Source of the DNA: Synaphobranchus kaupii
Taxonomy: Eukaryota; Chordata; Actinopteri; Anguilliformes; Synaphobranchidae
DNA: 64,000 bases
Assembly: GCA_029718625.1 (NCBI GenBank)
Contig: CM056379.1
Span: forward strand, 57,405,487-57,469,486
Reading direction: 5' to 3'
The position numbers were made by a program, and so were the translations under genes. Below, piece by piece: positions 34,399 to 45,656 of this stretch. The notes below the pieces were generated by a model. That model was not told the origin of the DNA. It saw nothing but the letters and a program-made list of their open reading frames with translations, and searched no databases. Position 1 is the first letter of the stretch. Every line of letters begins with the position of its first letter.

Positions 34399-36560
34399 CA
34401 AATTAATAGAATAGAATAGAATAACTGTTATTTTCCCTTTGAGGAACTTCAGTTGTAGCCACCAGCAACAACAAAAAAGACATAGACAGTGGGGCAGACC
34501 CACAACACACAAACAAACACACCAAATAAAGACATACAATATCAAATTAAGTTAATTAAATTGGAATACAGCCATGATTAAAAATCTCCCCCGCTGTCCC
34601 GAGATGTCCAGTGTCATTTAGCAGTCCAACACACAAACTCCGCCTCCACGACTTTGCGATCTCTGTACTGTCGAAAGTGAGCACCGAACTGCGTCAGGCT
34701 TCCCACTTGTCGCCTCACTCCTCCCCCGTATCATGGTTGCCCTTTGAAGACCGCCTGCACTGTCTGATCAGTCCCGACATCTTCAACTCCGGTGAAGAGC
34801 GATGGTAAACTTTGCTGCTGCAGATCCAACGGACATTCCCGAGCATATGTTGCGAATGTAATGCGGCGTGACGTGTGAGGTGGGAGGAACCAAACGCAGC
34901 AAGGGGATTCTTTAAGCCCTAAGGCCACTAAGGTGGGAAACCCCGCAGTTAAGGGAGGAGACAATACAACGAACACGCCTACAGATGCTACCAACCCGCT
35001 CACTGTCACACGCCAATAAGTAGTATCGCAAGGACAGGTCTCGGAATAGCCAGAAATAATACGCGCCCTGTCTCGGTAACGAGACACATAAGAACGGGCG
35101 AGTAGCGTAAAGGCACAAAGAAAAACACAGTCAACAAACACTGCAAAATGATACGATTGTATATGAGGAGGCGAAAGAAACAGATCTAACGTTCCAGGGC
35201 TACTCTCAGAGACTCGTTTGTCAAACGCAAAACATATCCACAACATCGCCCAATCTTCCCTATAGGAAGACATGTACCGAAAGACGAAACAGAACTACAG
35301 TTCCGAACAAAATCATCAAACTCCATGTACGGAGACAGGTACCAAAAGGAACGAACAGGACAGGCTGCACCGGACAGTTACCGGCTAAAAGACCAAAAGG
35401 AGTTAGTATAAAATAAACGCCGTGCCTCTTGGTAAAGAGGAATGTAACGAGGCGAACAGGAACAGAGATTTAACGTTCCATGGCTAGTTTAATAAGCTCG
35501 CAGTCAAATGCAGAAAACATAAAGGGGTAAACGCCCGATCTCCCAGGAGAGAGAAACATTTTACAGGCGAGCCGACGGAGCACCGTCGTCCCACAACCTT
35601 ACTATCCAACAGGACTAATGCAAGCTTAAAGGAAAACACACGCCCTAGCCTCTCAGTAAAAGAATATGTGACGAGGCGAAGGAACAGAGCTAATGTCCCG
35701 AGGCTATTTTGGGAAACACGCAGTCACAAACAAACATGTCCACAACATCGCCCGGTCTCCCTATGGGAAGACATGTACCGAAGGGCGAACAGAACTAAAG
35801 TTCCGAACAGAATCACCCAAAACTCCATATACGGAGAAAGGCACAGAAGGACGAAAGGACAGCTGCACCGGAATTATCGGCTATCAGACTCGCAGCTCAA
35901 ATAAAAATACACACCCTGTCTCTAAGAATAAATAGAGCCCTAAAGTCAGTATGATAAAACACCCTGTCTCTTAATAAACAAACTCCTCTTGCTTTTACGA
36001 AAGACAGCAGACAGAGAGAGGAGAAAGAGACAGAAAAGGGCGAACGATCTAGGCAAAACGACAAACAAAGGACAGACCAGAAAGCGGCGACTGAAATGAG
36101 CACACTAAACAGGAATTTAACCTGAAAGCTCAAAGCACAAAGCCAAGTCCCGCAAAACTCCAACAAAGCACAACAGAGCACAACAGAGTAAAACGGTCTC
36201 CTAAAAACACTAGATCAAATCATACGTCTAAAACTTTAAAAGGGCTAAATAAACCACACACAAAACAGCACCAATAATGCCAAACAACACACCACAGCAC
36301 AAACAACAAACAATCTCGAAGCCCTGAACGAAGGAAACGGGAGGCTTAAATATCTCTCAAGGTGACCACGCATAGGTGTGGACGCTAACAGAAGCTCCGC
36401 AATCCAAGCAGGGCGGAGCAAGCATCCACCAAAAGGGCAGCGCCCTCGCATGGCCACCAAGGAAAATGACCGCATAGGGAAAAGGGTTAAAAACCATGAC
36501 AGCGAATGCGTCTCCATGGTGACGACCACAAACAAAATTATCCCGGCGAGACAATTCACC
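34399..36560 (-). mobile_element. LINE 3' end (minus strand), interrupted by a solo LTR
   Basis: On the minus strand the segment ends in a tail of ATTCT units (34399-34424 on +) preceded by CTGAAGTTCCTCAAAGGGAA, a type of 3' end seen in fish L2/Rex-like LINEs and related SINEs. It is inserted in the right IR of the Tc1 relic and is itself split by the LTR at 34857-36501; the remainder is about 36507-36560. No reverse transcriptase motif is present, consistent with a 5'-truncated copy. The origin of the upstream 34600-34856 part is uncertain. Confidence 0.5.
34857..36501 (-). mobile_element. solo LTR, long subfamily (1645 bp), TSD GCGAA
   Basis: On + it begins TGTAATGCGG and ends AACCATGACA, the reverse of the copy at 14810. 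GCGAA duplications lie at 34852-34856 and 36502-36506. It shares the hairpin chain; the stem GTCTCG/CGAGAC at 35070-35085 is perfect. It has no copies of the 46-bp tandem unit, which partly explains its shorter length. The TATA position is degraded (TATTTAA). No internal region is present. Confidence 0.9.
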
Positions 36561-36816
36561 AATATTAAAGCTGACAGTCTGCACATTAATCTCATATTCA
36601 TTGTTTTATTTCAAATCCAACTCCATGCTGGAGTACAGGGCCCGAATACTTTTGCATTTAACTGTATAAAATATTATGAGTGGGTAAACAGAGCCACGAC
36701 AGAAGGACCTTTATTTATTCATTGACTGAATAGAGAAGCATCCTCTGATGCTGTATACAACTTTGTTTTGCAATTGATTTAAATTTGTAGGATGAATTAA
36801 TTGTTCTAGTGATTAA

Positions 36817-37323
36817 CCCTCGTATTGTGTTCTGGGTCAATTTGTCCCGATTCTACGTTTGCCGTCTCTTAAAAAAATATTTTTCAATCTTGAAACTTAT
36901 ATGACTTTTCCTAATTTGTTGGAATTAAATAGTAAACATGCAATAAACACAATGCTATGTTTTCAAAAGTCCTGTACCATAGGTGTTGTGTGGGGGTAAT
37001 TTGTGGGATAGCTGTAAAAAATGTAAGAAAATATACAAGCTTTTTTAATTTTTATCTCAGATTTTTTGTGGGTAATTCTGGTGGCACTTTTCCAATACAG
37101 TTTGAGGTAACTTTCACTTACCTCAGGCTCTAAAATTAGATGTTTCATCACAGATTTTTTATATTTAGGGATAAAGGGCTAGTCAATTGGGAGACACACA
37201 AAAGGTGACACAGAAAGTGTCAAACATTTTTTTATTACAATAGTTTTGTGTTAGTTTAAACTTTGGGGGTCAATTTGACGCAAAACATAAAAGGTGTCGT
37301 AATATTTCAACATAATATGAGGG
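36817..37323. mobile_element. TTAA-flanked MITE (507 bp)
   Basis: TTAA at 36813-36816 and 37324-37327 flanks inverted ends CCCTCGTATTGTG and CCCTCATATTATG. Just inside both ends GGGTCAATTTG occurs. TTAA with such ends fits a piggyBac/Kolobok-type non-autonomous element. The only frame (36963-37151, -) has no motif. Confidence 0.75.
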
Positions 37324-37327
37324 TTAA

Positions 37328-40300
37328 ACAAACAGGTGGATAAGTTCACTGAGAACTTTTCTGAATGTGCATGTAGTATGTCAACCTCAGTTGTCTTTTC
37401 TATAAAAAAAAGTGTTTAAAATGTAGCTACACCAGATGAGAAGCTGGCATTGTTAATGGCATTAGAATGTAACCTATGCAAGGTCTCCTTAGTTACTCAA
37501 TCTGTAGGTGAAGTCCCACAGACCAACATTCAATTAAATATCTGCATGAAAACGATATGTTAAATGGCGAATTGAATTATCATTTCCTTTTTGTCATGGA
37601 TCATGCGATTGCAATAAGAAACTGCTAATGAAATGTGGTTTTTCATTTTCATTAAAATTATGGCAGGGTTGTGTTGTAGAGGGCGAGAAAAATTAAATGT
37701 GAAACATTTTCAAATTGTCAGATAAAGTGCGTACATTAACTTGCAAATGAAAACGTAAAGTGGCCTTTTGCATTTTCATTTGAATTATGTCATGGTTTTT
37801 GCGCACATCGAATGTAAACAAAATGCAATTGCCAATTTGCATTCGAATTTTGGCGCAGATATGCTTGGCTAAACTTGCCAAGCGAAGGGTGTTTCAATTG
37901 TTAAGGGTGTTTCAATTGTTATGATCGAGACGGCTGGCTAATGGGGAGTCGTTTGGCTAACAAGTTTTACTGCTGGCCCTGTCGGATTTCTTTCAACAAA
38001 TCATAATGGGACCTGGACAAAATAAGTTTTTTTTTACGACAAGTAGGCTATCAAGCTTAATCTTTTTAGTACAAGTCCGAATTCAGCACATTTGTTAGCT
38101 AGATTAGGGGGGCTAACAACCCGTTAAAATTTATGTGGCGACCAGCTGCATTTTCTTAATTTCTACAGCCTGGGGCAATGCAGTATGACCCTCCTTTGGA
38201 CCGTTTTTCATTTTTCTCCATTGAAGACATCGATGTGCTGATTTCACGGAGACTAAGTTGGCCCACTGAATTGACTTGTCTCTGCTCTACTACTGCTGTC
38301 ACTCAGCTAGACGTATCATGCCAATGATGTCACTGACTACGAAAACTAAACATGGCTGCACCCTAACGGCAAAACGATAAACTATTCTTAACGGTTTCTC
38401 CATTGTTACTGTTTCATCAGATTTGTGAACTGGAATATGTATTAGACTGAAAAGGCATCCATAATATCACCTTCACTTCATATTACGTTTCAGTTCCTCT
38501 TTAATTGAGTTACAAAACAACAAATTAGCTTACATTCTTAGTTAATCTTTCAAATGAGCTTAACTACATTCTTAGTTAAAACAACTGAAATACTTTTCGT
38601 TACCAATACTTCCAACGGTACATTTAAATATATGATTAAAATATTTCTACATCTACTATCCAAAATACACATTCCAAAACATCACCCTGCATTACAGTAG
38701 ATCTATAAGAAGCCAAGCTATTCTGATGATTTGAACCAGGCAGCCTCCCTCAGAAATCTTTGGCAAGAAGGCATGCATGACATTATGGAACAATTGAATA
38801 TTTCTTTCTGCTGCTACAGCAAGACAGGAAAAGGGAGTGGAAGATGGAGAGAAACACAATAAAGTACGTATTGAGAAGGAGCCAACCAAAACAATGAGAG
38901 TTTTATCCATGCTTGAACGCATCACCAGCTGTGCAAACGCTGAAAAATCACTAGAAATAGGTTGTGAACATTATAAAAAACAGAGGTTGGCACACCTTAA
39001 AAATAACACATCATCCTGTTACTACAGTATCCTCAGTGAGTCATCTGTCACATTGCTGTCACATTGCTGTCACATTGATACCCAAGCAAGCCAATGAGTG
39101 TGTGCTTCAGCACATAACTGTGACACAAGGTCCTGGTTCAGCACATTGGCCATGTCCCACACTTGAGCTGTTAAACAATCATGAGAACTAGCCCATCTGA
39201 CTCACTGGGGCCACTCAGTTGACAACACAAAGAGCGCTATGGTGAGCGCACACACAGGGGTCCTGTCACTCGCCAGTCCCACAATTTTACCAGTCATTTT
39301 TATGCCCGCTGTGGGAAAAAAACACAGATGATGGTCCAACCAGGGCTGTGCCTCTGTGATTTTGTAGCTTACAACTTGGTTTCCCAAAACACCTCCTTGC
39401 TATCAGCACCCCACTGCCCCTCCCCCCCCCCCCCCACCCCCAGTCCACCATCTCTAGCCCACTCTGAACAAATAGAGTTGCATGTGAGGATTCTGGTTGG
39501 ATTCTCTTCGTGTTTGCTCTGATTCCCTGTCACCATCTAACACTGAAGAACACTAACAGATTTACACTTCGCTTACAGCCATTATTCCTGTCCCATCCCT
39601 CTTCCTTCTTCGCCCCTCCCGCCATCACAAGAAGACAACGCTGCTTAACATGTAGTATGTTACAGTTTGGTCACTATCAAACAACAGGAACTGCACAGAA
39701 ATGTAACTGTACACAGTGGCTGTCGTGTGACATGCTGTGTTGGCTTTAAGTCTGGAGCATTGCGCCTTTCATCTGCATCTTTACGCAGCCTCGCCCCTCC
39801 CCCACAGTCCCTCTTCCCAGTTCAGCAGCCCCCACAGCACTGCAGCGTCTGCCTCATCCAAGCGCTAATCATCATACAGCCGCACCATTACATAACCTCA
39901 CTTCCTCTGCTTTAGCAGTCTGACAGCCTGTTATTACTGCTTATTACCAACACTTCCAGAGGAAAGCGAAGAAGCATGCATGGGGTTTAAACACTGACAA
40001 GGGTAAGGCTGCTTTTGGCCAGAGTGCAGCCAATGCACTCACCTTTTATCTTGACTTGATCGTGAAAACACATTGTCATTGACTGCCGCTTTTTAACAGC
40101 GATCCACAGCTCGCTCTGGTCATGGGTCTGTCCTTCTTGGACCATCACAGAATCCAATTTTTTATACCATTTCAGAAATATTTGGGCTCTATCCAGCCCA
40201 CTGTTAACCAGCTTTGGTGTGGTTTGTTTTGGATGCAAGAACTCCCAATGGAAGCAATTATATCTCCCTCTCGCTCCTTGTCCAATGGCTACCAAAAGGT

Positions 40301-40759
40301 GGGGGGTTTGGTTGGGGTCACGCTGTACCTAGGCAGAAAGGCCAGGCCAGGGCTCTAATATCATGACCAGAGGTGAATGTGCTTCAGCTTGGATAATATG
40401 TGCTCCTGTAAGCATGGGCTTGCTTAGAGGAAATACAGCCTCCTACTACAGCAGAGGAGGAGGAAATGAAAAAGAACCGGCAGGCAAAAATCTCCTGTGA
40501 CCTGCATTGATCAAACAATTTTCATAGATGTGTCACATTCCATTCTACCCTTAAAAGAAGATCTACGTTCAATAGCACACTTCATTACTGGCTTAACTAC
40601 AGTACAACCTTCAACTAAAAAATCCCATAAAGCTCTATGGTCATGATATTAGTGAATCTGGTGATATCCATGCTTTGTGAATTGCAACACTATCCTAACA
40701 CTGCAGTATCACAGTTTCCCCAGTACACAGTTATACATATGCCATTTAATTTAAGCAGT
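37328..40759. other. no recognised feature
   Basis: About 3.4 kb with no gene or repeat family recognised. GGGTGTTTCAATTGTTA occurs twice at 37888-37921. A C-rich run lies at about 39420-39440, and ACATTGCTGTC is repeated around 39050-39075. Confidence 0.4.
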
Positions 40760-40769
40760 CAAAAAATAG

Positions 40770-41180
40770 GGTAACACTTAACAATAAGTTGCACCTATAC
40801 TTGTGTTAAATTGTAACTAATTTGGTAACAATAGGTTATTGCTGAGTAACTCCAACGTAGGTAACATGACAAGAGTTAGCGATATTCTTAATTACACATG
40901 CATATTTTGAACTATTTTATTTACACTCATAGACCACATATTTATCACATGTACACAAAAAATAAACCTTACCTGTTAATTTCATGTCTTTATGATATGG
41001 AATGATTTATGAGAGATATAACAGGGCTGGCCTTGTTTCACATGCGTAATTAAGAATACCACTAACTGCTGTTCCATGTTACCTACATTGCAGTTACTCG
41101 GTAATAACCTCTTGTTACCAAATAAGTTACAATCTAACTACACGAGTAGCCTATAGGTGCAACTTAATGTAAAGTGATAC
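40770..41180. mobile_element. foldback MITE, copy 1, 9-bp TSD AAAAAATAG
   Basis: The arms of about 130 bp are inverted copies (GGTAACACTTAACAATAAGT at the left; the complement of TTAATGTAAAGTGATAC at the right). Direct repeats AAAAAATAG lie at 40761-40769 and 41181-41189. A 9-bp TSD with long TIRs fits MuDR-like elements. A second copy is at 51196-51551. Confidence 0.75.
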
Positions 41181-41905
41181 AAAAAATAGTTTAACATTGG
41201 GATGGTATACCCCTTACATAGTTATATAGTGCCTCATTCATGAAGCGTTCCTAAATATGCGTATATTTATGTAAGAAACGAGTTGGTACGAAAAATGTAC
41301 GCCGGATTCATCAAACCCTGTGGGAAAGGCAGATTTTTTTGTATTCACGTACGAAGCATGTCCACGTTATTTTGTGATTAGCATAAATCCACGCCCATGA
41401 ATTGCCTTATATGGAGGCTGTCACTTCCATTTAAAGGTCCATACCTAGTCAAACTGACCTGAAATCGAAGTTGTATTAGCAAAAAAAAAATAGTTTAGTA
41501 TTGTCAGTTCTGGTGTCATGAACTGGTAAAGTAAAGGCCTAGAAGGAGATAACATAGGCTACCATCAATGCAGGATCACTCCTCACACAAACTGTTAAGG
41601 TAGTAAAATAAAAAAAGATAAATGGATTGACATTAAATTGGAGGCGAAGAAACGCATAGCTGCGCATCTACGCCTGCATCAGACAAGCGAGCGAGCGTAT
41701 TATCGCAGCCTGGAAATAAAATAAACGTTATTCATTTTGTAATTTTGTTGGGGTTCTGTGCATGTGAGTTGTGGTTTGAAATCGGGTAATCACATAGGCT
41801 ACCTTATTTTACAATCTCTCTGGCGCGTTTACAATCTTGCGGTCACATTGATGCGCGTTTGACCCACAAACTATATAGAAAACTTTCGTGTAAAATTTGC
41901 TAGTA

Positions 41906-43079
41906 CAGTTGAAGTCGGAAGTTTACATACACTTAGGTTGAAGTCATTAAAACTCATTTTTAACCACTCCACAGATTTCATGTTAGCAAACTATAGTGTT
42001 GGCAAGTCAGTTAGGACATCTACTTTGTGCATGACACAAGTAAATTTTCCAACAATTGTTTACAGACAGATTATTTCACTATTAATTCACTATATCACAA
42101 TTCCAGTGGGTCAGAAGTTTACATACACTAAGTTGACTGTGCCTTTACATTTTTTATATTTGGTCACATATCGTTTGCATGCCATGACTTCCTGATGAAT
42201 GTGACCCAACAACATCAAAAGACTCTTTATATCTTATTTTCTGGTACTCTTACAAGCGATACTATAACATCTCTGCATTTGAATGGATCTCTATGGGAAT
42301 TGGGGAGTGGGACTAGATTTAGCTGTAAATTATGCTGGAACAGTATGGAATACATGATAAATGGCTGTAAGTCATCAAGGGTCTGACATATCAAACAAGC
42401 CTCAAATCATCACTTTGCTGCCAGATATGCTGTAGATATGGATGGATCACTTTAAAGGTTGTTTCTCCTGACAAATTTTCCTATTGAACTCTATAGAAAA
42501 ATAAGTCAGGAGAAGAAACCCTTCAAGTTATCCATCCATATCTACTGTATTTCTGGCAGCAGAGTGATGATTTAAGGCTTGTTTGATATGTCAGACCCTT
42601 GATGACTTAGAGCCATTTAGCCAACCATGTGTTTCCATCCAATGTAATTTACAGCTAAATCTAGTCCCACCCCCCAATTCCCATAGAGATCCATTCAAAT
42701 GCAGAAACGTTATAGTATTGCTTGTAAGAGTACCAGAAAATAAGATTTCAAGAGTCTTTTGATGTTGTTGGGTCACAGACATCAGAAAATCATGGCATGC
42801 AAAGGATATGCGACCAAATATAAAAAATTTAAAGACACAGTCAACGTAGTGTATGTAAACTTCTGACCCACTGGAATTGTGATATAGTGAATTAAAAGTG
42901 AAATAATCTGTCTGTAAACAATTGTTGGAAAAATTACTTGTGTCATGCCCAAAGTAGATAGTGTTGGCAAGTCCTAACTGACTTTTTTGACTAGTTTGCT
43001 AACATAAAATCTGTGGAATGGTTAAAAATTAGTTTTAATGACTTCAACCTAAGTGTATGTAAACTTTCGACTTCAACTG
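41906..43079. mobile_element. Sleeping Beauty-ended foldback palindrome (1174 bp)
   Basis: TA flanks CAGTTGAAGTCGGAAG at the left and its complement at the right. Each arm of about 585 bp is an SB-type IR with outer and inner direct repeats (41906-42145 and 42840-43079) followed by a roughly 335-bp module that is not Tc1 transposase. The two arms mirror each other around 42490. The short frames in each arm are artefacts of the palindrome. Insertion was at TA in the TIR element. Confidence 0.88.
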
Positions 43080-43104
43080 TATGTGCGAACAAATACTCAG
43101 ATAC

Positions 43105-44039
43105 TGTAAGGGGGGGAGTCGGGTTCAGAGGACCATATGTAACGTAAAGTAAACCACGGAGTGGAATACTACTAAAACGGAACCGTGTCCGCAACAGTGA
43201 AGGACAAAACAAATAGGGACAAAATTCCCAGCGTAGAGCCAACGAAAAACAACCCAACAAAATGGGGCGAAGCTTCAGACTCATGCAGAGCACAGACAGG
43301 CAGAAAATACCTCCAACTCAAAATAGAGAGAGAACTAAATGGAGATAAGAAAAACAGAAAATAAGCCCAGAAAAAAAGTGGGTGAAGACTCAAAATAGAG
43401 CTGAGAATAGAACAGATGAAAATACCTCTAAGTCTCTACATGAGAGAACGGACAGAGGTATTAGAAACGGAGAATAAATGATAGCGACCCAGCGAATTAG
43501 GGCGAAAAACCCGTAGGCTCGAGTGTAGAAGAAAAAAGGAAAGGAAAAACCTCTCGCTCTCAATACGAGAGAGCAGTCAATAGAGAGGTAGAAAAGAAAT
43601 GGTAAAGACAAAATTGTCTCAGAGGAACTGGAAAAGTAAAACCAGCACGAAGGACAGAGAGAGCACAAGAGAAACAAAAATCCTAAAAGGAACTCTATTG
43701 CAACAAAGGCATGTCCCGCGTCACTCCAAAGCAAGGTGATGGAGCAAAGTGGTCACCATTTGATGCCTAAATCCTATACCGTTTACCGGCTACGTGTCAA
43801 CACAAAGACAACATCGAAGCACCGGAAAAAGGAAGCACAGAGGTTAAATAAGCAGCAGGAAACCTAAAACAGGTGCGCTGGATAAGTGCTGAGTAGAAGG
43901 GAAACCTAAAACAGGTGTGCTGGATAAGTGCTGAGTAGAAGGGAACGCACGGCACGGACGGTGGAAAAGTACCGCAAGAGCGCCCTCAAGCAGCTCCGAG
44001 GGAGAACGGCCGCAGACAATAGAGAGGCTGCCAAACCAT
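43105..44039 (-). mobile_element. solo LTR, short subfamily, minus strand
   Basis: On the minus strand it contains GGTTTGGCAGCCTC, TTCCGGTGCTTCGATGTTGT and ends CCCCCCTTACA, matching the LTRs at 17055 and 10778 in order. A 40-44-bp block (CTAAAACAGGTG...) is duplicated near its promoter (43862-43945). The 3' end is sharp; the 5' end is diverged and I could not find a matching TSD (GATAC precedes 43105). Hairpins such as GCTCTC/GAGAGC near 43560 recur. Confidence 0.65.
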
Positions 44040-44082
44040 TTACGTACGAATTCGTTCTGCTTACGTTTCATGAATGAGGCCC

Positions 44083-45656
44083 ATAGGGTGTATGCTTTGT
44101 GTAAGGGAGTATCTTGGCTTTGTATGTTGACAATATTTTTGTGGAGATTGTACGGTACAGTAAAATTTGTTTATACTTATATTGAAAAACAGCAAGCAAA
44201 AAAAAAAACCCCAAGACAAAAAAACCGTGACAACCGCATTAAGCGTACACCTCTAAATGCCTTCAGTAGATCTGAGTGAGTAGGCAGGGGAGACTACTGT
44301 GTCCCCAGTTCTGTGGTGTCAGATCATGTGCTGTTTTACTGTCCCGGTTCAGACCTGGGATACAGACACGGTAGCTCTCAGGCTTCCTGGTGTTCTGCAC
44401 TCCAAGCTGTTGTAAAAGCAGAGCTAACAGCAGGTCATCTCCACTCTCAGGCTCTTGAACTGAAAGCCTCTCCATTCACAGTACAAAAAAACAATAAAAA
44501 ATAAATAAAAGGAAAAGTGTTCCCGCTCTTAAACTAAAGGAGATGACGCTAAAGGACAAACGCTCAAACTGAAAAATGGCTACTGTATGGCATGGACGGA
44601 GGCGCTGATGTGTGTTTGTGTGTGTGCGTGTGTGTGTCCCAGTGCAAGATTGAGGAGAAAACTGAGTCAGGCTGTTGATTTACTGTAAAAGGATTTGTAC
44701 TGTGAAATGACAGAGTTGCTGCTCACCCACTTTTCCTTTCCTGATTTTCTGCAGAAAATGGTTTCATTTGAGGGAGTTAGATTAAGGATGGCTTTTCTCT
44801 GGAATAAGACTTTGTATAATAAATGACTTGTGAGTGTTACTGATAGTTTAGCTACAATTGTGCACAGGCAGGATGAAAAAATGGCAACTTAATTTCTCAC
44901 TAGAAGGGTTGTATTCGCCTGATTATCCACTATGGAGGATATTTGCAATGCAGATGACTGTGTCCTACTATCAAGTCAAGCAGAAAAGCTCACTTTCTTG
45001 ATTCTCTGTATCTTAACAGTGCTTTTCATGTGTTTCACAAGGTTAGGAGAGACTATTTTTGTGGCTTTCAACCAGAGACACCTTTGAAAGAATGGAATTC
45101 ATGGATGGATTTTGATTAAAATTAACTTCTTATAGAACTTCTTTTGATTAAAATGAAGGAACACAAAATTGTTGCTTGATTGTACTCACATCACCTTTCT
45201 TGGGATCAGAATTGAGGGAGAGTAGTTTGGAGAACACAAGAAAATATATCTTAGTATTTGGTCAAAAATACAGAGATTTTATTTAGCTGTAGGTATATGC
45301 TAAATTCCATTTTGGAAAGCGTACAAAATTGATTAATGGATACAGAGAAAGAAGGAATTTCACAGGAGCATACTTCCTACCAGTGTTTCTTGAAGAAATG
45401 CATCTTCTTGGGTTCACAGGGAAGACGAGAGGTTTGAGAAATTCTTGCATTTCCCTGTGAGATTCCTCAGCAGGTAGCAGGAACATGGGTTTATGACCAC
45501 TGATGCTGAAGTGGAAATGGAGTTCCTAACCGCTAGAAAGGCTGAAGCCAATATCAACCCTGAGAAGGCCACATGATAGTAATGAAGAAAAATGACCATG
45601 TGCAGTGCATTAACATCATATACAGGCTGCTGGCATTCAATATAAAAGCAGACTGT
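44083..45656. other. no recognised feature
   Basis: Unique-looking sequence with an A-rich run at about 44199-44225 and a (TG)n patch at 44608-44637. No gene was recognised. Confidence 0.4.

Larger units (their letters stand above)
32960..36666 (+). mobile_element. Tc1 relic interrupted by a LINE fragment and an LTR
   Basis: The left inverted repeat lies at about 33005-33220 (CTGTACTCCAGCAG...GATTGGATTTAAAATAAAAC, GGGTATTTACATCCATTAC). The right repeat is split. One part is at about 34310-34398 (CCCCTAAAATGGGGGACTAT, ATTCCTACATGGTTCACCCA), and the outer part is at 36565-36666 (AAGCTGACAGTCTGCACATT ... GCTGGAGTACAGGGCCCG ... ACTGTA). The split is filled by about 2.16 kb of younger insertions. 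The outermost left end is eroded, so its start is approximate. Confidence 0.75.
41230..44082. mobile_element. TIR DNA transposon hosting two younger elements
   Basis: The left GCCTCATTCATGAAGCGT and right inverted GCCTCATTCATGAAACGT mark the ends. The host sequence is broken at 41904 by a Sleeping Beauty-ended palindrome and at about 43105 by an LTR. What remains is about 0.74 kb, non-coding. The TSD could not be settled (ATAG appears on both sides). Confidence 0.6.

Noticed and set aside
34731..35273. 180-codon minus-strand open frame
   Set aside because: It spans the junction between the LINE fragment and the LTR (34857), so it cannot be an ancestral gene, and it has no domain.
41938..42386. 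open frames in the left arm, and their mirror images at 42591-43293
   Set aside because: The same frames occur in inverted form in the other arm because the element is a palindrome, and they show no transposase motifs.
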